Shown: positions 1 to 8,387, counted from the first letter of the stretch. The stretch: 64,000 nt of DNA from JANMZO01 sp031383405 (GCA_031383405.1 JANMZO010000036.1:1-64000); one strand, 5' to 3'. Program-made: numbers and translations. The notes: a model not told the origin generated them from the sequence alone.

Positions 1-153
1 CAGGTGATGGCTCCGCAGTCGCCCACCGACGCGATGGTCGGCGTCAAGGACCAGTGCGCTTCTTCCGCTCCGGACAATATGGCGTGCGGCGGCCAGGCCG
101 GACACCCCGGCACCGATCACCACGACGTCGGTCGTTTCGAAGCGCGTTGCCAT
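1..153 (-). CDS. FAD-dependent oxidoreductase (5' end only)
   Basis: The first 51 codons of a minus-strand gene that runs off the left edge of the window. The ATG is at 151-153. The translation carries a classic N-terminal dinucleotide fold: a short beta strand (DVVVIGAGVSGLAAA) with the GxGxxG motif, an acidic residue at the end of the second strand (LVLDAD) and a following RVGGRL segment. That combination is typical of flavin amine oxidases and phytoene-desaturase-like enzymes, where the Arg/Gly-Gly stretch contacts the FAD. Substrate cannot be told from this fragment. It is divergent from the MgtE-like gene at 325. Confidence 0.8.
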   Translation of the reverse strand, partial: MATRFETTDVVVIGAGVSGLAAARHIVRSGRSALVLDADHRVGGRLRSHHL

Positions 154-312
154 GCCCTTATCATCGCCGTTCCAGCGATCGAACTGGAGTACCGCCACGT
201 TGGGGCCGGGTCGAGCGATCGCTCCCGACCTCGAGATAGACGGGTATCCGGCTCAGGTCTATGGTGCGGATGTTGTTCCCGCATTCCGCCGCCGTCTCCA
301 CCCAATGACGGT

Positions 313-318
313 TAGATT
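313..318 (+). promoter_or_regulatory. Probable -10 element of a leaderless transcript
   Basis: TAGATT ends exactly 6 nt before the GTG at 325. There is no Shine-Dalgarno between them, so transcription probably begins at or next to the start codon. Confidence 0.55.
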
Positions 319-324
319 GCCTTT

Positions 325-1533
325 GTGAACGAGGCGACCGTATTCGTTTCCCGACTGGTCGGGCTGAACCTTCTTGCCAACGACGGCAATGCGGTGGGTC
401 GCATCGCGGACGTCGTAATCGGCTATCCGGCCGCGGATTCGCCGCCACCGGTTCTCGGGTTCGTCGCCGAAGTGCAACGCCGCCAGATCTTCATCAACGC
501 CAACCGTGTCGCCGAACTAGACACTGCCGGCGCGCGACTGCTGTCGGGCACAGTTGATCTTCGTCGTTTCAAAAAACGGGGTGGTGAACTGCTGGCCAAG
601 GCCGATCTGCTCGACAAGCGCATCGGCCGCGAGTTTCTCAACGACATTGCACTTATGGCCACCCCGGGAGAGATGCGCTCGTGGGAGGTCTCGGGAGTGT
701 CCCTTTCGGCGACCGGCCTGATCCGTCGGCGTCGGTCCGGCCGGGTCACCGGGTGGGAGGTGCTGATCCCGCTGTTCGGTGGAATCAACCTCGTCGCAGC
801 CAAGACCGCCGAGTTGCGTGAGTTGCACCCGGCCGATGCCGCGGACCAGATCTCGGCCCTATCCGAAATTGAGCGTCACGCCGTCGCCGAGGCGATGGAC
901 GACGAGGACCTCGCCGACCTCCTGGTGGAGCTACCGGAGGGCGAAGCGTCAGCGATTATCGAGCATCTCGACGTGGAACGGGCGGCTGACGTGCTGGAGG
1001 AGATGGACTCCGACGACGCGGCCGACGTCATTGCGGAGCTTCCAGCACGCGAACGTGAAGACGTCCTTGCCGCGATGGAACCGGAAGAGTCGGAGTCGGT
1101 GCGTCGACTCCTGCAGTACCTTCCGGATACCGCCGGCGGCCTCATGAACCCTGATCCGCTGATCCTCTCGGGGACCGCGACGGTCGCCGAAGCTCTGGCC
1201 CGTATCCGCGATCCTGATACCGCAGTGGCCGAGGCGGCGCAGGTCTTTGTGACGGAAGCGCCCCATGAGACTCCGACGGGGCGCTATCTCGGCCCGGTCG
1301 GCTTCCAACGGTTGCTCCGTGAGCCGCCGTCGACGCCGCTGTCGTTGTGTCTGGATCCGTTCCCGGAGCCGGTTACGGTCGACCTCCCGACCGCCGAGAT
1401 CGCGCGTCGGCTCGCGTCGTACGACGTGGTCGCGGTTCCGGTGCGCGACGCGGCCGGGCGCCTGCTCGGCGCGGTGAGCGTCGACGATGTGCTCGACCAC
1501 TTGCTGCCCGACGGCTGGCGGAGGCGACGATGA
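325..1533 (+). CDS. PRC-barrel / MgtE N-domain / CBS domain protein
   Basis: 402 aa, GTG start supported by a -10-like hexamer 6 nt upstream. Residues about 5-90 resemble a PRC-barrel (SRLVGLNLLANDGNAVGRI). Residues about 165-270 form the helical MgtE N-domain with its repeated acidic helices (DLLVELPEGEASAIIEHL, DDAADVIAELPAREREDVL). The C-terminus (about 275-395) holds CBS-type repeats ending in AVPVRDAAGRLLGAVSVDDV. The MgtE transmembrane channel domain is absent, so this is not a complete Mg2+ channel. It is more likely a cytosolic regulator, a partner of a membrane protein, or a sensor of Mg2+ or nucleotides (inference). It is translationally coupled to the DUF1003 membrane protein downstream through an ATGA overlap, which suggests the two act together. 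Confidence 0.82.
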   Translation: MNEATVFVSRLVGLNLLANDGNAVGRIADVVIGYPAADSPPPVLGFVAEVQRRQIFINANRVAELDTAGARLLSGTVDLRRFKKRGGELLAKADLLDKRIGREFLNDIALMATPGEMRSWEVSGVSLSATGLIRRRRSGRVTGWEVLIPLFGGINLVAAKTAELRELHPADAADQISALSEIERHAVAEAMDDEDLADLLVELPEGEASAIIEHLDVERAADVLEEMDSDDAADVIAELPAREREDVLAAMEPEESESVRRLLQYLPDTAGGLMNPDPLILSGTATVAEALARIRDPDTAVAEAAQVFVTEAPHETPTGRYLGPVGFQRLLREPPSTPLSLCLDPFPEPVTVDLPTAEIARRLASYDVVAVPVRDAAGRLLGAVSVDDVLDHLLPDGWRRRR

Positions 1534-2063
1534 GCCGCCGCTCCAACATCGCCGATCGTTTCGGCCCGCGTGCCCGGATCGATCTTTCGAAGCCACGCCG
1601 TCGCAGGATCCGCTTCGGCGTCCACTACGACCCGGAGCGGTTCGGTAGCTTCTCCGAGACGATTGCCCGGTTCATCGGCACGGCCCGGTTTCTCGTTTTT
1701 CAGAGCGTCTTCATTGGACTTTGGGTTTTGACGAACTCGTTGGCGCCGAAGTCGTGGCGCTTCGACGAATACCCCATGCAGTTCCTGACGCTCATCCTCT
1801 CGCTTCAGGCGGCCTACGCGGCACCGCTGATTCTGCTTGCACAGAACCGCCAAGCCGAGCGCGACCGACTCTCAAACGAGCGTGACCGCGATACGGCGTT
1901 TCGGACCCAGGCCGATACCGAGTTCCTCGCTCGGGAACTCGCGTCGATTCGCCTGGCGTTGTCCGATGTCGTCACGACCGAAGACTTAGACCGCACGTTT
2001 GAACGGGCCTTCGACCGGGCGTTCGGCCGAGCGGCCGATCGGGAGCGATCCGGTCACGACTGA
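1530..2063 (+). CDS. DUF1003 membrane protein
   Basis: 177 aa. The ATG at 1530 overlaps the previous stop as ATGA, so translation is coupled. After a basic N-terminus (KPRRRRIRFGVHYDPERFG), two closely spaced hydrophobic segments lie at about residues 50-70 (FLVFQSVFIGLWVLTNSL) and 85-105 (LTLILSLQAAYAAPLILLAQN). They flank the FDEYPMQFLT loop and the QNRQAERDR segment that mark DUF1003. The C-terminal tail is charged and helical. The biochemical function of DUF1003 is unknown. The pairing with an MgtE-N/CBS protein is also seen in other actinobacteria and suggests a role in divalent-cation or membrane homeostasis (inference). Confidence 0.85.
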   Translation: MSRRSNIADRFGPRARIDLSKPRRRRIRFGVHYDPERFGSFSETIARFIGTARFLVFQSVFIGLWVLTNSLAPKSWRFDEYPMQFLTLILSLQAAYAAPLILLAQNRQAERDRLSNERDRDTAFRTQADTEFLARELASIRLALSDVVTTEDLDRTFERAFDRAFGRAADRERSGHD

Positions 2064-2153
2064 GCGCGTCCTGGCGTTCGTCCTAAGGGCTTCGTCCAAG
2101 GGTCGGCGCACCAACGCGAACCGGGCGCTCCAAGCGGATCCGCTCGGTGACTC

Positions 2154-2741
2154 TCATCCCGGCGTGAGCTGCTCGACCACCCGGGTTCGGAGAGCCTCGA
2201 TGCCGGTCCCTTTCGATGAGCTCACCCACAAGACGTCGGCGGGTTGCAGCTGACACTTCCTGGCCAGTTCGGCCTTGCGCGCCCCGATCCTGGCCGGTTT
2301 TACCTTGTCGTGTTTCGTGGCCACGATCGTGTGGGGCAGGGTGAGATGACGCAGCCAGTCGAGCATCTGCAGATCGAGTGCCGTCGGACCGATTTCACCG
2401 TCAACCAACACGTAGATCATCGCGAGTTGCTCGCGGTTGGTGAGATAGCCCTCGATCATCGGTCGCCAGGCGTTTCGCCGGGCGGCGTGCACAGCGGCGT
2501 ATCCGTAGCCCGGCAAGTCGACGAGCACTCCTCCTCCGGCGTTGGTGAAGAGGTTGATCAACTGTGTGCGTCCGGGGGTGTTCGAAACCCGGGCCAGTTG
2601 CCGCTGGTTGGCCAAGGCGTTGATCAGCGCGGATTTTCCGACATTGGAGCGTCCGACAAACGCGACCTCGACGTCGGTCTCTGGGAGCTGGCTGGGTTTC
2701 GACGCCGAAGTGAGAAAACTGAGCTGCAGGGGACGCGACAT
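2154..2741 (-). CDS. engB: Ribosome biogenesis GTPase EngB/YsxC
   Basis: 195 aa, matching the family's usual length. The G-protein motifs are in order: P-loop GRSNVGKS (about residue 30), switch region NTPGRTQLIN, G3 DLPGYGYA, G4 TKHDK and a G5-like SSSKGTG. EngB is an essential GTPase that acts in the cytoplasm on late 50S ribosomal subunit assembly. The ATG at 2741 is preceded by a strong GGAGGG Shine-Dalgarno. The gene is convergent with DUF1003 and divergent from the DUF1800 gene. Nothing in it is atypical. Confidence 0.95.
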   Translation of the reverse strand: MSRPLQLSFLTSASKPSQLPETDVEVAFVGRSNVGKSALINALANQRQLARVSNTPGRTQLINLFTNAGGGVLVDLPGYGYAAVHAARRNAWRPMIEGYLTNREQLAMIYVLVDGEIGPTALDLQMLDWLRHLTLPHTIVATKHDKVKPARIGARKAELARKCQLQPADVLWVSSSKGTGIEALRTRVVEQLTPG

Positions 2742-2869
2742 CCCTCCATGATGGGCCGAATCGTGATGGACCCGCGTGCGTTGATCTCGATTGACTGCCT
2801 TCAGCTTGCTGTCGTCTTGGCAACCGGTTGATCACATGATCCTCACAGGCAAGCCCAAGGCTGAGCGGC

Positions 2870-4183
2870 GTGGCTGACGAACTTCTCTCCAATCTCGCTC
2901 ACCTCTATCGTCGAGCCGGCTTCGGTGCCCCGCTCGATCGCCTGCGTCAGTTGGCTCCGTCCGGCTTCGACGCTGCGGTTGAAACGCTTCTCACCCGGCC
3001 CGCCAACGATCCGCGAGCCGATGTGATCGCCCGGCCCAACCTCGTGATCAGCGTTTCGGCGGGTGAGCTGGAGACTCTGGAGGAACGAAAAGCCCGTAAC
3101 CAGACCCGAGCCGCGCAGCGTCGCGAGATCGCCATGTGGTGGCTGGACCGGATGGTGCTGACCGATTCCCCCCTCCGCGAGAAGCTGACCTTTTTCTGGC
3201 ACGGCCACTTCGCCACCTCGGTCGAAAAGGTCAACGAAGCCGCGTTCATGCTGTCGCAGAACGAAATCTTCCGAGCCCTCGGCGGTGGCCGTTTCGAGGC
3301 CCTGACCCAAGCGGTGGCGAAGGATCCGGCGATGATGATCTTTCTCGACTCGAATCAGAACAGGAAGGGAAGTCCGAACGAGAACTTCGCCCGTGAACTC
3401 ATGGAACTGTTCACCATCGGCATCGGCTCCTATACCGATGCCGACGTCCGTGAAGCCGCGCGTGCGTTCACCGGATGGCGGATCAACCGAACGACGGGGG
3501 AATTCAGTGTCCTCAAGGGTCAGCACGACGCTGGACAGAAGTCGATCCTTGGTCGGGTGGGCGCGTTTGGGGGAGAAGAGGTCATCACGATGTTGGCGAC
3601 CCATCCGGCCGGCGCGCGGTTCGTGGCATCGAAACTGTGGAGCCGCTTCGCGTTTCCCGTTAACCCTGACGATCAAATCGTCACCGAGTTGTCTGTGGGC
3701 TTCGGTGCGGGCGGCGACATCACCGCGCTGATGCGTTCGATCTTTCGGCATCCCGAGTTCGTTTCCAAGCGGGCGAAGCAGGGTCTCGTCAAGCAGCCCG
3801 TCGAATGGATGGTCGGCGCTCTGCGGGCTCTCAATATGCCGTTCTCAACCGGTCCGACCCGTCCGCAGGTATTGCTGAACGCGCTTCGCGATCTCAACCA
3901 ACTTCCATTTGCGCCGCCGAGTGTCGGAGGTTGGCCGCAGAACGGCTATTGGATCTCGACCGCTACGGCCCACGCCCGGCTCTCCGCCGCAGCGGCGCTT
4001 TCTCGTGGGGCCAATCTTTCGTGGTTGTCGGGTGCCCCGGCGGCCCAGAGGCTGGACATCTTGGCTTCGCGGTTCGGTGTCGACGGCTGGACGCCGGCCA
4101 CGACGACTGCTCTCAACAAGGCCGGAGATCCAATATCCCAGGTGGCCATTGCCCTTGTCAGCCCTGAATACGTCCTCAACTGA
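2870..4183 (+). CDS. DUF1800 family protein
   Basis: 437 aa, GTG start. The motif set is typical of DUF1800: HLYRRAGFG at the N-terminus, FFWHGHFATS, a conserved NFARELMELFTIG block (about residue 170-185), EAARAFTGWR and HPEFVSKRA. It has no clear signal peptide. DUF1800 genes are almost always followed by a Tat-exported DUF1501 protein, and that is the case here: the next ORF starts 22 nt downstream. The pair's function is not established, although links to cell-surface or polysaccharide processes have been suggested. A weak -10-like AAGGCT lies 7 nt before the start, so expression may be leaderless. Confidence 0.88.
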   Translation: MADELLSNLAHLYRRAGFGAPLDRLRQLAPSGFDAAVETLLTRPANDPRADVIARPNLVISVSAGELETLEERKARNQTRAAQRREIAMWWLDRMVLTDSPLREKLTFFWHGHFATSVEKVNEAAFMLSQNEIFRALGGGRFEALTQAVAKDPAMMIFLDSNQNRKGSPNENFARELMELFTIGIGSYTDADVREAARAFTGWRINRTTGEFSVLKGQHDAGQKSILGRVGAFGGEEVITMLATHPAGARFVASKLWSRFAFPVNPDDQIVTELSVGFGAGGDITALMRSIFRHPEFVSKRAKQGLVKQPVEWMVGALRALNMPFSTGPTRPQVLLNALRDLNQLPFAPPSVGGWPQNGYWISTATAHARLSAAAALSRGANLSWLSGAPAAQRLDILASRFGVDGWTPATTTALNKAGDPISQVAIALVSPEYVLN

Positions 4184-4205
4184 ATCGGCCGAAGGAAAGC
4201 GCACC

Positions 4206-5567
4206 ATGACTGCATCCGCCAACAACACTCTCGGATTCGATACTCCCGGGGCGACCGACTCCCCAGCGCACGCCGGGTCCTCAAGCCCCGAGGTCACCCG
4301 CCGTCAGGTTCTCGTCGGCCTCGGTGCCACCGCGGCGGTGGCGGCCAGCGGCATGGTGATGCCGGTTCACGGCGGTGGGTCGTTGCCCGCCGCGGAGGCG
4401 GCCGTCACCTCGCCGTTCACGCAAATCGCGCCGGGCGCCCGAGCGCAAGGAATCGTTGTCCTTGTGACGCTCTACGGAGGAAACGACGGCCTCGATACAC
4501 TGGTTCCTTACAGCAACAGCGCGTACCAGGCGGGTCGCGGATCGCTGGCCGTCGCACCGGATCGCGTCCTGCCGCTCGATGCCGAGTTCGGTCTTCATCC
4601 CTCGATGCCGGCGTTCAAGAGGCTTTGGGACGACAAAAGGCTCGCCATCGTGCGAGGCGTCGGCTACCCCAACCCCAACCGCAGTCACTTCCGATCGATG
4701 GACATCTGGCAGTCGGGTGTTCCCGACCGCGATGAGATCAGTGGGTGGCTCGGTCGTTGGCAAGACGCGACGAGCTCGGATCCGCTCCGCATGTTGAGCC
4801 TCGGCGCCTCGGTCCCGCGCGCCCTCATCGGCCTGAAGGGTGGCGGCGGGTCAGCGCTTCCGAACGGACAGGTGGCGCTGCCGGGGGGTAAGGGCATCAC
4901 CAACGCGTTTGTCGAATTGGGTCGCGGTTCGGCGGGCGCTGAGCTCGGACCGTGGGGAGCGCGTATCGGCGCGACCGTGAGCAACCTGGTCAGGGTCGTT
5001 GATCAACTCGGACCGATCCTCAAGGCCGGCACAAAAACTGCAGAGACGGCAAGTTTGGAAGGTGGCTCTTCGGCCAACGGCGACAGCGGCTCCGTTCTCG
5101 ATTCACAGCTCATCGACGTAGCGACGCTGATCAAAGGCGATGCTCCGACCCGGGTGTACTCCGTGTCGCTCGGGGGTTTTGACACCCATGCAAACGAGGG
5201 GGATCAACATGCCCGATTGTTGGCCAACGTCGACGGCGCGATCGGGCGATTTCTCGCGTCGTTGGCCAACGAACCAAAGGCGTCGGGTGTAACGCTCCTC
5301 GTCTACTCGGAATTCGGCCGCCGAGTTGCCGCAAACCTCAGTTCGGGCACCGATCACGGAACCGCGGCGCCGGTGTTTGTGATCGGCCCGGGTGTCAAAG
5401 GCGGGTTCTACGGTGACGCCCCGAGCCTGACCGATCTCGATCAGGGCGACCTGAAATTCACCACTGACTTCCGCTCGGTGTACGCCACCATTCTCGGTGG
5501 TGTTCTCGGCGTCGATCCTTCCGTAACCTTGAGTGGAACGTGGACACCGTTGCCGTTGCTCCGGTAG
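4206..5567 (+). CDS. DUF1501 family Tat-exported protein
   Basis: 453 aa. The ATG at 4206 has an AGGAAAG Shine-Dalgarno 7 nt upstream. The N-terminus has a twin-arginine signal (TRRQVLVGLGATAAVAA) followed by a hydrophobic stretch, so the folded protein is expected outside the membrane. The mature part has the DUF1501 hallmarks: LVTLYGGNDGLDTLVPY, RSHFRSMDIWQSG, SLGGFDTHANE, VYSEFGRRV and DHGTAAPVFVIG. This is the alkaline-phosphatase/sulfatase-like fold, with Asp/His clusters able to bind metal. It probably forms a two-gene operon with the DUF1800 gene. The substrate is unknown. Confidence 0.88.
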   Translation: MTASANNTLGFDTPGATDSPAHAGSSSPEVTRRQVLVGLGATAAVAASGMVMPVHGGGSLPAAEAAVTSPFTQIAPGARAQGIVVLVTLYGGNDGLDTLVPYSNSAYQAGRGSLAVAPDRVLPLDAEFGLHPSMPAFKRLWDDKRLAIVRGVGYPNPNRSHFRSMDIWQSGVPDRDEISGWLGRWQDATSSDPLRMLSLGASVPRALIGLKGGGGSALPNGQVALPGGKGITNAFVELGRGSAGAELGPWGARIGATVSNLVRVVDQLGPILKAGTKTAETASLEGGSSANGDSGSVLDSQLIDVATLIKGDAPTRVYSVSLGGFDTHANEGDQHARLLANVDGAIGRFLASLANEPKASGVTLLVYSEFGRRVAANLSSGTDHGTAAPVFVIGPGVKGGFYGDAPSLTDLDQGDLKFTTDFRSVYATILGGVLGVDPSVTLSGTWTPLPLLR

Positions 5568-5631
5568 CTGCGACTGCGAAGGAGGGAACCTGGTCCTCCA
5601 TGGCGGAGCTACAGGAACTCCGGCCGTTCCG

Positions 5632-6501
5632 TCACCACGTTGCCTTCGGGTCAAATTTGAGGACGGCGAGGAGCGACTCGGTCACGGATGCAAAGTCGCT
5701 ATGACGACCTCGCCGGCTTCCGGGTTGCGTCGGAAATGTCGAAACCGATGGGGAGGCAAGATGCGCGCTCGAGCACAACGCGTTGAGTTCGCTGAGAAAC
5801 CGCGGGCCCCACGCTCGTGCCCCGGCCATGGTCGACATTGCGACGTCTACATCGGGTCCGATGTCGTCGAGCGCAGCCTGCAGTTTGGCTCTGGCGGTTT
5901 CGTTCGCGCTGCCGATACGGATCATCAGGTCGTGAGCATGACGCCGATGGAACGTCTCTTCCTCGTGCACGTTGGTGACGAGGTCCTCCAGGCTTTCGAT
6001 CTCCGGACCATGGACATCGCAGAGATGGCGCCAGCGGTACGGTTCGAGCGTGTCGTACACGGCGTGTCGTACGAGTGACCATTCCCAGGTTGGGCTCTGA
6101 CGTTCGGTCAGCGAGCACGACCGCCATTCGTCGGTCGGTCGACGCACGAGGCCCTGTTCACGGCCGGCCCACGACGGCCAGATGATCCGGTACAAGGCTC
6201 GGGCGTGCCCGAGTTCATCCTGCGCGATCGACGACAGTGTCAGGTCCTCTTCGAGGAATGGCGAAAGGCCGAGCCACTCGGAATGGCGATGGCCGATCAC
6301 GAACTCGTCGTCGGCCAACGCGAGAACGTCGGCGAAGGCGTTTGCGGAGAGGTCACTGGACGGGAGTGGTTGCACAACCTGGGCGGGGTCGGTTGCGATC
6401 CGGTCGTTCGTGTCGGCGCTGTTCATGCCGGCGTTGTTCATGTTGGCGCTGTTCGCGTTATGGACTTTCGCGGTGTGGTCGTTCGCGTTGGTGTCAGTCA
6501 T
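5632..6501 (-). CDS. paaC: Phenylacetyl-CoA epoxidase subunit PaaC
   Basis: 289 aa. PaaC is the structural, non-catalytic ferritin-like partner of PaaA in the 1,2-phenylacetyl-CoA epoxidase, the oxygen-dependent entry step of aerobic phenylacetate breakdown. Diagnostic blocks are ALADDEFVIGHRHSEW, AQDELGHARALYRI and NVHEEETFHRRHAHDL. The start overlaps the paaB stop as ATGA (6498-6501). The first 38 residues or so are an odd Asn/Ala/Asp-rich tract (repeats of the type NANSANMNNAGMNSAD) encoded by a degenerate ~15-bp repeat. It is absent from normal PaaC proteins and is probably a slippage-derived extension. Part of it (6387-6417) recurs at 12445-12475. Confidence 0.93.
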   Translation of the reverse strand: MTDTNANDHTAKVHNANSANMNNAGMNSADTNDRIATDPAQVVQPLPSSDLSANAFADVLALADDEFVIGHRHSEWLGLSPFLEEDLTLSSIAQDELGHARALYRIIWPSWAGREQGLVRRPTDEWRSCSLTERQSPTWEWSLVRHAVYDTLEPYRWRHLCDVHGPEIESLEDLVTNVHEEETFHRRHAHDLMIRIGSANETARAKLQAALDDIGPDVDVAMSTMAGARAWGPRFLSELNALCSSAHLASPSVSTFPTQPGSRRGRHSDFASVTESLLAVLKFDPKATW

Positions 6502-6809
6502 TGGTTGTCCGGTGGAACGGGTTGGGAGGGGACGGTCGTGACCACGGCTCGTTTCGTGCGACGGCGGGCAGCGACGAGCGTGCCGTCGTTGACGCCCTGG
6601 CTGCGGCGGGCGGTCACGGCGAGGTCGACCGGATCCACCACAAGAACGCTCGAGCGGCGAACGACCCAGGCCAATGCTCCCTCCCCGCGACGGCAGTAGG
6701 TCTCCCTTGCGTAGAGCACGGCCATTTCGTCGTCCGGTGCGTCGAGACTTCCTGCATGGCTGAAACCGTCTTTGCCGTCGGGTTTCAGGAACACTTCATA
6801 TGTGTACAT
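6498..6809 (-). CDS. paaB: Phenylacetyl-CoA epoxidase subunit PaaB
   Basis: 103 aa, the normal size. PaaB is the small subunit that bridges PaaA/PaaC heterodimers. Family features are an N-terminal YEVFLKPDGKDGFSHAGSL strand region, APDDEMAVLYARETYCRRGE and a following AWVVRRSSVLVV strand. I chose the ATG at 6809 because it gives the canonical PaaB N-terminus. The reading frame stays open a further 38 codons upstream, but that part lies inside paaD and is not PaaB-like. The gene overlaps the paaD 3' end by 14 nt and the paaC start by 4 nt, so it is translationally coupled. Confidence 0.93.
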   Translation of the reverse strand: MYTYEVFLKPDGKDGFSHAGSLDAPDDEMAVLYARETYCRRGEGALAWVVRRSSVLVVDPVDLAVTARRSQGVNDGTLVAARRRTKRAVVTTVPSQPVPPDNQ

Positions 6810-7392
6810 AGTGGCCCGTCGGAACTGCGAGATGGTTGGAGCTCTTTGGTTGCATGGCCTCGACAACGTTGCGGCAACCGTTGCACCAAGCGACCGTCCG
6901 ACAGCGGGTCGGTCCGGTACCACCCCTCGCGGTCAAACCGGGTCGATGGCAATACGGGCACAGAGCCTGTTCAAGGGACCCTCCGGGCCGCACGACCACG
7001 ATACCCAACTCCTTCAAACCGGCTTCACCTCTGGCGGTAACGCGGTCAGTCGACCAGGTGCTGTGCACGATGTTCACGGTGCATCCGCGGATCGCCGGGC
7101 TGCGACCGAGTACTCTGCCTTCGATGTCGAGGCTGATGAGGCCCACCGCGACACAACCGAGAAACGTCGGGGCCAGGTCGACCTCCACCCGTGGCCCGGC
7201 AACGCGCACATCGAGCACCATGCCGAGGTCCCCGATCGATACTCCGGCCAGTTCCGGGTCTTCAACGAGAAGAACAACCCGACGGATTTCGTCGGCGTCA
7301 ACCTCGTCGGTAGCGTCAGCGTCAGCGTCGGCGTCGGCCTCGTCAGCGTCGACCAGGTCAGCTGCGACGTACCCGGGACGGGTCCCGGTCAT
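6796..7392 (-). CDS. paaD: PaaD, Fe-S maturation factor of the epoxidase
   Basis: 198 aa from the ATG at 7392, which overlaps the paaA stop as ATGA. It has a MIP18/DUF59-type core (about residues 35-130: IRRVVLLVEDPELAGVSIGD, VDLAPTFLGC) and a C-terminal cysteine pair region (CPYC ... CRTVAWCNGC). That matches the metal-binding tail of PaaD proteins, thought to help assemble or repair the epoxidase metal centre. It is longer than usual because of an Asp/Ala tract near residues 15-35 (a DADADADA-type repeat made of GTC/GCG-like trinucleotides). Its place directly behind paaA rather than after paaC is unusual. Confidence 0.88.
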   Translation of the reverse strand: MTGTRPGYVAADLVDADEADADADADATDEVDADEIRRVVLLVEDPELAGVSIGDLGMVLDVRVAGPRVEVDLAPTFLGCVAVGLISLDIEGRVLGRSPAIRGCTVNIVHSTWSTDRVTARGEAGLKELGIVVVRPGGSLEQALCPYCHRPGLTARGGTGPTRCRTVAWCNGCRNVVEAMQPKSSNHLAVPTGHYVHI

Positions 7393-8288
7393 GCTGTCAG
7401 TGCCTCTCGCACCCACGTGGTGTTGACCCACGCCGCTCGCGATAATGCTATGCGCGCAGCAGAATCCGGCCCGACGTTGGCCTGTGTGGCTTTCAGTGCC
7501 TTCCAGTCGATGTCGCCAAGGTGCCAGTGCCCGGCGGCATCTTGACGAAGTTCGGGGTCGGGAATCGTGAAACCGTAGTCGTGCAGCATCGGCACAAACT
7601 TCTGCACGAACCTGTCGCGCAACGCTTCGTTCGTGTCGCTCTTTATTCTCCAGCGAATGAGGAGATCACCGTCTTTGGTCGGCGGTCCGAAGAAGTGCAT
7701 GACGGCTTCCCACCAGCGGTTGAGCGCATCCTGGAACAGGTCACGCTGTATTCCGGTTCCGTCGGCGAGCGTCAGCAGCATCTCTTCGCCGTGGCGCATG
7801 TGGAAGCCTTCTTCGGCGACGATGCGGCGCAGGATGCGGCGGTACGGACCATACGAGCACTGCTTCAGCACGGCCTGCTGGGTGGTGAGCGCGGCAGCAT
7901 CGACGAGGAACGCAATGACGATCTGGTCGGCCCAGGTTTGGGTTTTGTAGTGGAAGACGTTGTGGAACTTCGAGCGCCCGTCCATGAGGTCGTCGATCAT
8001 CTGCGTTCGGGTCTTGACGCCGAGATCGGCAGCGACCATGTAGAGCAGATGGGCGTGGCCGATCTCATCCTGGGTTTTGGCCAGGAATGCAAGCTTGCGG
8101 TTGAGCCCGGGTGCTCGCGTGACCCAGTGGCGCTCGCACAAGCCTCCGAAGAGTTCGGAGTTGGCGTGCATCTCGATGAACCGGAACACCTCCTCGCGGT
8201 AAACCTGCGGCATGTCGTCGCCCGGCTCGACGATCCCGCCGCCGTTGAGAAACTCTTCGAACGATGCCATGTCAATCCAGGTGCGCAC
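7389..8288 (-). CDS. paaA: Phenylacetyl-CoA epoxidase catalytic subunit PaaA
   Basis: 299 aa. PaaA carries the di-iron site that epoxidises the ring of phenylacetyl-CoA. Ligand-bearing helices are visible: FRFIEMHANSELFGGL, AKTQDEIGHAHLLYM (E..H) and VAEEGFHMRHGEEML (EE..H). I chose the GTG at 8288: an AAGGAG Shine-Dalgarno lies about 10 nt upstream, and the duplicated copy of this leader at 12.5 kb has ATG at the identical position. An in-frame ATG further up (8324) would swallow the palindromic operator. First gene of a paaA-D-B-C operon. The reductase PaaE and the CoA ligase PaaK are not in this window. Confidence 0.95.
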   Translation of the reverse strand: MRTWIDMASFEEFLNGGGIVEPGDDMPQVYREEVFRFIEMHANSELFGGLCERHWVTRAPGLNRKLAFLAKTQDEIGHAHLLYMVAADLGVKTRTQMIDDLMDGRSKFHNVFHYKTQTWADQIVIAFLVDAAALTTQQAVLKQCSYGPYRRILRRIVAEEGFHMRHGEEMLLTLADGTGIQRDLFQDALNRWWEAVMHFFGPPTKDGDLLIRWRIKSDTNEALRDRFVQKFVPMLHDYGFTIPDPELRQDAAGHWHLGDIDWKALKATQANVGPDSAARIALSRAAWVNTTWVREALTA

Positions 8289-8303
8289 CCCATGATTCTC
8301 CTT

Positions 8304-8318
8304 AACGAACGTTCGGTT
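8304..8318. promoter_or_regulatory. Palindromic operator of the paa operon (copy 1)
   Basis: AACGAACGTTCGGTT contains the perfect palindrome CGAACGTTCG and sits between a TTGACA hexamer and the paaA Shine-Dalgarno. It resembles operators bound by TetR-type repressors of phenylacetate genes (PaaR, ACCGACCG-like half-sites). An identical copy is at 12551. No regulator gene is adjacent. Confidence 0.6.
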
Positions 8319-8351
8319 TGTCAACCGCCGAAGTTTGGGGTCGAGCGAATA

Positions 8352-8370
8352 TTAGGTGTTCCTAACTTAT
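8352..8370. promoter_or_regulatory. DtxR/IdeR-type iron box
   Basis: TTAGGTGTTCCTAACTTAT matches about 14 of 19 positions of the DtxR/IdeR consensus (TTAGGTTAGSCTAACCTAA), including both half-site cores TTAGGT and CTAAC. It overlaps the expected -35 region, 6 nt upstream of the -10 of the iron transporter operon, which is where an iron-loaded repressor would block transcription. Confidence 0.68.
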
Positions 8371-8375
8371 GTTGC

Positions 8376-8381
8376 TATGGT
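8376..8381 (+). promoter_or_regulatory. Probable -10 of the iron transporter operon
   Basis: TATGGT lies 6 nt before the ATG at 8388 with no Shine-Dalgarno, so the mRNA is probably leaderless. Confidence 0.55.
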
Positions 8382-8387
8382 CTCTTT

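Noticed and set aside
8289..8324. Longer paaA starting at the upstream ATG
   Set aside because: It would place the operator and Shine-Dalgarno inside the coding sequence; the duplicated leader confirms the downstream start.
7521..8387. Long N-terminal extension of the iron-binding protein on the plus strand
   Set aside because: This open frame is antisense to paaA; the signal peptide and the iron box place the start at 8388.
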